In this document: piece by piece, positions 58,076 to 64,000 of the stretch
How the letters are laid out: each line of letters begins with the position of its first letter
Numbering within the stretch: position 1 is the stretch's first letter
Source of the DNA: Novosphingobium sp.
Lineage (GTDB): Bacteria; Pseudomonadota; Alphaproteobacteria; Sphingomonadales; Sphingomonadaceae
Reading direction: 5' to 3'
Assembly (NCBI RefSeq): GCF_020852455.1
Contig: NZ_JADZAT010000031.1
Location: 1 to 64,000, forward strand
Length of the DNA stretch: 64,000 bases
The notes under the pieces: generated by a model
Told to the model about the DNA's origin: nothing
Databases searched by the model: none
Seen by the model: the letters and a program-made list of their open reading frames with translations, nothing else
Made by a program: the position numbers and the translations under genes

Positions 58076-59419
58076 ATGGACTTTAAGCTGCCCCCCACCC
58101 GCAATCCGGCAATTCCGCTGGCGCAGACATTGGCCGCCTACGCCGCCGCGTTGCTGCTAGTTGCCATCTCGACCGTGATTGGACTGGTTATCGAAGCTCG
58201 CTGGAACAGCTCGCCGGTCGACATGCTTTACCTGCTTCCGGTCCTGGCTGCGGCGATTTACGCTGGATTCGGCCCCGGTCTGGTGGCGGCTGCGGCATCA
58301 GCGCTGGCCTTCAACTATTATTTCACGGCGCCTTATCACACCTTAATGATCCACAACCCGGCCGACATTGTCACCGTGATCATGCTGTTCTTAGTCGCTG
58401 CGGTGTGCAGTCAGCTCGCCGCGTCGGTTCGACGTCAGGCTCAACTCGCTTCCAGCCATGCTGCGCGCAATGCCACCATTGCCAGTTTCGCTCGCCGCTT
58501 GCTTGCAGCGCTTGACGTTGGCCAGGTCGCACAAATTGGTGTCAGCCAGTTTGCCGAGTTGTTCAGCTGCCAGGTCATGATCCTTTCTGCATCTGATGAA
58601 ACGGCCATCCTGGCTAGTCAGCCGGAAAATATCCTGCCGAGCCCTAGCGACTTGGCTGCGGCAGCCTTTACACTTGAGACTGGTGAGCCTTCGGGTCGAG
58701 GTGAAAGGCGCGTGTCGCAAGCTGACTGGCAGTTCCACCCCATTCGGTCTGGCAACGACATGCTGGCGTCAATCGGACTGGCTCGCGATGATGGTATGCC
58801 GCCGATTTGCGAAGATCGAAAGTTGCTTTTCGAGAGTCTGCTCAATCAGCTGACATTGGCATTCGCCCGCGCGCAGATCGAAGGTGATGCCCGCGACGCA
58901 GCGGCGCTAAGGGCGCGCGATCGCTTGCGTTCGGCATTGCTCACTTCGATCGGCGATGAAATCAAGCCCCGGATCAAGGCTGTGCAGACCGTCGTTCGTG
59001 CGCTGCGCCGCGAGGGCGCATCGGACCGCGCCCTTGTGTCCGAACTTGACAGTGAAATGACCGGAATCGAACGGCACATCGACAATCTGGTTGACGTAAG
59101 CCCGGGCGCTCATTCCGTAGCAATCCCGTTGGGAGAGATTGCGATCGATCTTCATCGTCGGATTGTGACAAGGCTTGGAGCGGAAATCCACCTGACACCC
59201 AAGGAGTTTGCTGTGCTTGCCGAACTGGCCAAACATGCGGGTCGGGTCCTCACCCATGCCCATTTGCTGCGGGCAGTCTGGGGGCCAGCCCAACAAGATC
59301 ATGTCGACTACCTTCGGGTAGCTATCCGCGCGCTACGACAAAAGCTGGAGGCGGAACCATCCAATCCTCGGCTGATACTCAATGAACCAGGGGTCGGTTA
59401 TCGTTTGGCACTACACTGA
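58076..59419 (+). CDS. KdpD/KdpE-derived one-component membrane regulator (fusion)
   Basis: A 447-residue protein in one unbroken frame. Residues 15-116 are the KdpD four-helix membrane domain (LYLLPVLAAAIYAGFGPGLV, FNYYFTAPYHTLMIHNPAD). Residues about 130-265 look like the KdpD GAF domain. Residues 278-345 resemble the dimerisation helices, but where kinases have SxSHDLRTPL this has SIGDEIKPRI, so the phospho-acceptor His is Asp294. No ATP-binding domain follows. Residues 349-446 are the KdpE-type winged helix (IHLTPKEFAVLAELAKHAGR, LLRAVWGP, LNEPGVGYRL). No receiver domain exists. It probably binds DNA from the membrane, as ToxR-type regulators do, and controls the divergent kup gene (inference). 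Confidence 0.87.
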   Translation: MDFKLPPTRNPAIPLAQTLAAYAAALLLVAISTVIGLVIEARWNSSPVDMLYLLPVLAAAIYAGFGPGLVAAAASALAFNYYFTAPYHTLMIHNPADIVTVIMLFLVAAVCSQLAASVRRQAQLASSHAARNATIASFARRLLAALDVGQVAQIGVSQFAELFSCQVMILSASDETAILASQPENILPSPSDLAAAAFTLETGEPSGRGERRVSQADWQFHPIRSGNDMLASIGLARDDGMPPICEDRKLLFESLLNQLTLAFARAQIEGDARDAAALRARDRLRSALLTSIGDEIKPRIKAVQTVVRALRREGASDRALVSELDSEMTGIERHIDNLVDVSPGAHSVAIPLGEIAIDLHRRIVTRLGAEIHLTPKEFAVLAELAKHAGRVLTHAHLLRAVWGPAQQDHVDYLRVAIRALRQKLEAEPSNPRLILNEPGVGYRLALH

Positions 59420-59459
59420 GCAGCAAGATTCAGAGCATCTGTGCCAGGTGACGCCCCCC

Positions 59460-61406
59460 TCAAATATTGATACTCGTCGGCACCTTGCTCGGCAGCAGGT
59501 ACGGATAGGCCACGCGCCGCTCGGCGTTCCTCGCCACGATCCGTTCCTCGACCTTCAGCAGCGCCGCCTGAAAGCGCGGGAGCGGGCCTTCGGGGCCGGT
59601 GACCCTGGGATCGGTAAACCAGGCCGGATAGGGGAAGTCGCGGCTGAGGTAGGTGCCGAGCGGGCGATAGTGCAGCGAGCCCAGCAGGTAGAGGACCTCA
59701 AGCTGCTTCAGCGCCTGCGCGCTGGGCGGCATGTAGCCAAGCCAGTCCTGCCGATCGTGTCCCTGCCGCTCAAGCGGGGCGGCCTGCCAGCCGGCGCCGG
59801 TCACTGCCGGGGCGAATTCCATGATCGTCGCCTGCGGAAAGTTGACCGCCGCGTGCTGGGCGCTGGCGGTGAACAGGATCATCGTGCAGCAATCGACCAG
59901 CTGGTGGCGGGTCTGGATCGGGCCGAAGCCCTTCAGCGCGCCCTCACCCGCGATCGCCGCCACCCAGGCGGCCAGCTCGGTATCGCCGGTGACTGCAGCG
60001 TCGTTGGCGTAATACAGCCCGACATAGCCCTGGACCCATTCGTGGATCGCCTGCCAGACCAGCAGGGCATCGTCGCGATAGGGATAGTCGGGCAGCTTCG
60101 CGGGATCATCGACCCCGCGCGCCTTGAGGTCGTTGGGCAGCATCCGCTGGGTGAAGTCGAAGCCAAAGCGCGCATCGGCGGCCGTCTGCTGGCTTGAGGA
60201 GATCGTCCCGCCGAAAATCCGGTCGATCGGTCCACCCGCGGTGATCAGGCTGGTCGCGGCTTCATAGTTGATGAACATCGTGCCTTCGAAATGCGGCACC
60301 AATAGCGCCCACAGCGGGTGCATTTCGGCCAGGTGCCGGCGGGTGGCAACTGCCACCGCCTCGATCACCAGATGCGTGTGCGCCAGGTGCGCAAACAGTT
60401 CGTGCCAGTTGCCATCGGCGACCTGAACCACCAGCTTGGCCACTTCCCAGCCCCACTGCTCGTCGGGCCGGACCGAGGGGGTGAAGATCGGATTTTCCGC
60501 CGGGTCCTGCCCGCACTGGATTGCGACCGGCACCAGCGCCGCCCCGCCCGGCGGCACCGCGAACAGCGCGATCGGGCAATAGACGTATTTGGCCTGACCA
60601 TCAGTGCTGCCCGGCACCAGCACATCAAGCGCGTGGTAATCGAGCACGTAGAGCCGTCCTTCGGCCAGCGCGGCAGCCAGCGTATCACCATTGACCACCC
60701 GGGCATAGCTGGCCCCATCGAGCGGGAACTTGGCCGGGATCGCGTGAACCTGCTTCAGCAGCATCGGGTTGGGCCCGGCGACCCGCAGGCGGGCGAATTC
60801 GTGATCGTCCTGAAAACACCAGGCGATGCCGGGCAGCGGGATCGTCTGGAACAGCTCGCGATAGCTTTCGAGCCCGCGCGGGAAGGCATGGCCCAGCTCC
60901 GCCTCGCGCGCGACACCCAGTTCGAGCGCGGCGCAGAGCTTGCGGGCGTGATCCTCAAACTTCGCGGCAAGCGCCTCTTCGCCCAGCGCCAGCAATTCCA
61001 GTTCGGCGTCCTGCGCCAGCCGCGACCAGATCGTGCCGCCAGTGGTGTTGTGCGCGATCTTGGTCTTGATCGCGGCGACATCGGCGGCGACCGTGGCCGC
61101 CAACGCCTGGTTCGCGGCGATCCCCACCAGGTCAACCGCAACGCCGCGCTCGGCGGCGAGTTTCTGCACTGCCAGGTGGTTTTCGATCAGGGTGACGAAG
61201 ATCCCGCTCAGCATGACCCACCAGGTCAGAGTCGGGGTTTCGGTGCCCGGCAGGCCATTCACCACCGGGACTTGCGGCAGCGAGGGCACCGCGGTGCTCC
61301 ATTCATAGCCCAGCCGCGTCAGGTCAAGCTGGGCGGCGCGTTCAAGCTGGCCGGCGGCGCTGTCGTTCTGCGGCAGGCTGGGATTGGCGGGAGCGGTGTG
61401 CGGCAT
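59460..61406 (-). CDS. Lipoxygenase family protein
   Basis: A 648-residue non-heme iron dioxygenase that peroxidises polyunsaturated fatty acids. All iron ligands are present: H340 and H345 (HLAHTH), H518 and N522 (QHAAVNF), and the C-terminal Ile648 (PTSINI). The helix around H340 also reads ...HLVIEAVAVATRRHL, as in plant and animal enzymes. GWEVAKLVVQVAD and GTMFINYEAAT are further family segments. There is no signal peptide and no separate PLAT domain, as is common in bacteria. Substrate and partner genes are unknown; a divergent diguanylate cyclase lies 225 bases away. Confidence 0.88.
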   Translation of the reverse strand: MPHTAPANPSLPQNDSAAGQLERAAQLDLTRLGYEWSTAVPSLPQVPVVNGLPGTETPTLTWWVMLSGIFVTLIENHLAVQKLAAERGVAVDLVGIAANQALAATVAADVAAIKTKIAHNTTGGTIWSRLAQDAELELLALGEEALAAKFEDHARKLCAALELGVAREAELGHAFPRGLESYRELFQTIPLPGIAWCFQDDHEFARLRVAGPNPMLLKQVHAIPAKFPLDGASYARVVNGDTLAAALAEGRLYVLDYHALDVLVPGSTDGQAKYVYCPIALFAVPPGGAALVPVAIQCGQDPAENPIFTPSVRPDEQWGWEVAKLVVQVADGNWHELFAHLAHTHLVIEAVAVATRRHLAEMHPLWALLVPHFEGTMFINYEAATSLITAGGPIDRIFGGTISSSQQTAADARFGFDFTQRMLPNDLKARGVDDPAKLPDYPYRDDALLVWQAIHEWVQGYVGLYYANDAAVTGDTELAAWVAAIAGEGALKGFGPIQTRHQLVDCCTMILFTASAQHAAVNFPQATIMEFAPAVTGAGWQAAPLERQGHDRQDWLGYMPPSAQALKQLEVLYLLGSLHYRPLGTYLSRDFPYPAWFTDPRVTGPEGPLPRFQAALLKVEERIVARNAERRVAYPYLLPSKVPTSINI

Positions 61407-61631
61407 GGCGTGGACTGTCCTGACAATGAAACCGATGCGGCAGGGCTACGCTGGTATGGTTAACGAGCAATCAACACCCGACATCAGAACACAAAGAATA
61501 TTCAGTCACGCCATCACGACTTAACCAATACTTCAGTACCACTGGATAAGTTTTGCAGCGTGATTGGGGGAATTGCACGAATTCGCGCGTTTTTCGCGCC
61601 GACCATTCCGGAGGAAATCCGGGGTGAATTC

Positions 61632-62684
61632 ATGCAGTTATCCGCCGTGCAGATGCAGAAGCATGCGCGGCTGCTGTTCCTGGCACTGTTGCTCACCACA
61701 CCCACCGCCGCGCTGGCTGCCGCACCGGGCGCAAGCGCCTGGGTGCGCTATGGCGCGCCGGCGGCAATGTGCTTTTTCTGCCTTGCCGGCTTCCTCAATC
61801 TCGGCCGCGATCTGCGGCTGGCGGTCAGCCAGCGCCGCGCCACACGTTTCATCAAGGAAGCCACGATCGGTTCATCCGCCATCGCGGTGCTGTGCAGCGC
61901 GTGGTGCGTCTATTCGTGGCTTGGCTCTTCACCCGGTGAGCGGATCTACTACCCGATCATCATCGCGCTGGGTGCCTTCTCGACCGCCTATTGCCTTGCC
62001 GCCGCACGCGGCGCGGCAATCGCCAATCTGGTGATCAATCTGGTGCCGATGCTGATGCTGCTGTTCACTTCGGGCGAGCGGATGGACCTGGCCTTCGGGG
62101 TCAGCCTGGCTATCGCCGCAGTGTTCCAGCTGCACATGATCGATTCCAACCAGGCCCGCATTGTCGAATTGCTCAGCCTGCAGAAATCGGCGCGCGAACT
62201 GGCACTGTCCGATCCGCTGACCGGGCTGCTCAACCGCCGCGCGCTGATCGACAACGCGTTGGCGCTGGGCAGTCAGGGTCCGCTGCGGTTGCTGGTGATC
62301 GATATCGATCACTTCAAGGCGATCAATGACCAGCACGGTCACGACAAGGGCGACGAGGTGCTGTGCGAGGTCGCCGAACGGCTGGCGATCCGGGCCGAAC
62401 TGATGGGCTCGGTCGCGCGGATCGGGGGCGAGGAATTCGCCATCCTGGGCCGCGCCGACGAACTGCCCGAAGCGCTTGCCGCCGGTCTGCTCCACGATGT
62501 GCGCACCGCACGCATGCCGCACGGCGGCACGGTCACCGTCAGCCTGGGGATCGCCGAAGGCCCGGTGCACAGCGAAGGTGATTGGCGCGACCTGTTCCAA
62601 CGCGCCGACCGCGCGCTCTACGAAGCCAAACGCGACGGAAGAAACCGTGCGGTCCAGGCCGAGGCGCTGCGCGACGCGGCCTGA
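61632..62684 (+). CDS. Membrane diguanylate cyclase (GGEEF)
   Basis: A 350-residue protein with a hydrophobic N-terminus and about six helices up to residue 175 (for example FLALLLTTPTAALAA, IIIALGAFSTAYCLAAA and AIANLVINLVPMLMLLF). The GGDEF domain follows: DPLTGLLNRRAL, LLVIDIDHFKAINDQHGHDKGDEVL and the active site RIGGEEFAIL. An inhibitory RxxD site five residues before GGEEF is absent. It should make c-di-GMP. The ATG at 61632 (GGGG 7 bases upstream) is preferred to a GTG at 61560 without a binding site. Confidence 0.88.
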   Translation: MQLSAVQMQKHARLLFLALLLTTPTAALAAAPGASAWVRYGAPAAMCFFCLAGFLNLGRDLRLAVSQRRATRFIKEATIGSSAIAVLCSAWCVYSWLGSSPGERIYYPIIIALGAFSTAYCLAAARGAAIANLVINLVPMLMLLFTSGERMDLAFGVSLAIAAVFQLHMIDSNQARIVELLSLQKSARELALSDPLTGLLNRRALIDNALALGSQGPLRLLVIDIDHFKAINDQHGHDKGDEVLCEVAERLAIRAELMGSVARIGGEEFAILGRADELPEALAAGLLHDVRTARMPHGGTVTVSLGIAEGPVHSEGDWRDLFQRADRALYEAKRDGRNRAVQAEALRDAA

Positions 62685-62708
62685 TCGCTAGCGGGCGATT
62701 GCGGAGAG

Positions 62709-64000
<1,292 letters not shown>

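Noticed and set aside
58076..59419. The fusion gene as a frameshifted kdpD followed by a separate kdpE
   Set aside because: The frame is continuous through the junction, and neither the ATP-binding domain nor the receiver domain is found in any frame, so it is not a simple frameshift.

Overview
The window is GC-rich, densely packed DNA from an alphaproteobacterium, most likely a member of the Sphingomonadales (Sphingomonas, Novosphingobium or Erythrobacter type). That placement is an inference. It rests on the sphingomonad-style TonB receptor, the TorF-type porin, the infA-maf-short RNase E/G-yacG cluster, the KorAB enzyme next to a complete aerobic sdhCDA set, the carboxyspermidine polyamine route, and the kinds of intergenic palindromes present. 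Most genes are chromosomal housekeeping or metabolic genes. There is no prophage, no transposase gene, no CRISPR array and only one tRNA (Phe).

Layout, left part. 1-2.4 kb: an aldehyde dehydrogenase whose 5' end is replaced by AT-rich DNA, then a porin. 2.4-11.2 kb: ornithine decarboxylase, a serine hydrolase, a LemA/DUF3137 pair, the two-gene carboxyspermidine pathway, threonine dehydratase and two tandem MAPEG proteins. 11.2-13.7 kb: a TonB-dependent receptor with a Gly-rich insertion. 13.9-16 kb: infA-maf-RNase E/G-yacG and tRNA-Phe. 16-23.2 kb: photolyase, a sodium:solute symporter, a GxxExxY gene enclosed by long inverted repeats, and korA/korB separated by two small membrane-protein genes plus a fossil of a local duplication. 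23.4-30.5 kb: esterase, rppH, a TPR protein, an RNA m5C methyltransferase, guaB, an M28 peptidase and a 3-hydroxybutyrate dehydrogenase.

Layout, right part. 30.5-40.2 kb: a YpfJ-type peptidase, an orphan membrane protein, an FMN hydroxy-acid oxidase, a BlaI/BlaR-like pair, an APC permease, a GMC oxidoreductase, hemerythrin and an MBL hydrolase. 40.4-41.6 kb: a ParDE toxin-antitoxin pair and an AT-rich zinc-ribbon gene. 41.6-44.1 kb: sdhCDA without sdhB. 44.4-48.2 kb: an SDR, a class B3 metallo-beta-lactamase homologue, prmA, an EamA transporter and a PilZ protein. 48.2-55.9 kb: a long leftward run, bamD-rrf2-recN-two envelope genes-GNAT-2OG oxygenase-ligA, largely coupled by 4-base overlaps. 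56-64 kb: kup, divergent from an unusual KdpD/KdpE fusion gene, then a lipoxygenase, a diguanylate cyclase and the 3' part of lepA.

The most striking item is at 58076-59419. One continuous frame joins the KdpD membrane domain and a GAF-like region to a remnant of the histidine-kinase dimerisation segment that has lost its phospho-acceptor His. It then runs straight into the KdpE DNA-binding domain, with no ATPase domain and no receiver domain. It reads as a membrane-bound one-component regulator derived from a two-component system, and it sits head-to-head with the potassium transporter gene kup. Other items worth following are the korA/korB duplication fossil, the inverted-repeat-bounded GxxExxY gene, several palindromic repeat elements, a bacterial lipoxygenase with all iron ligands, and a possibly leaderless bamD transcript.
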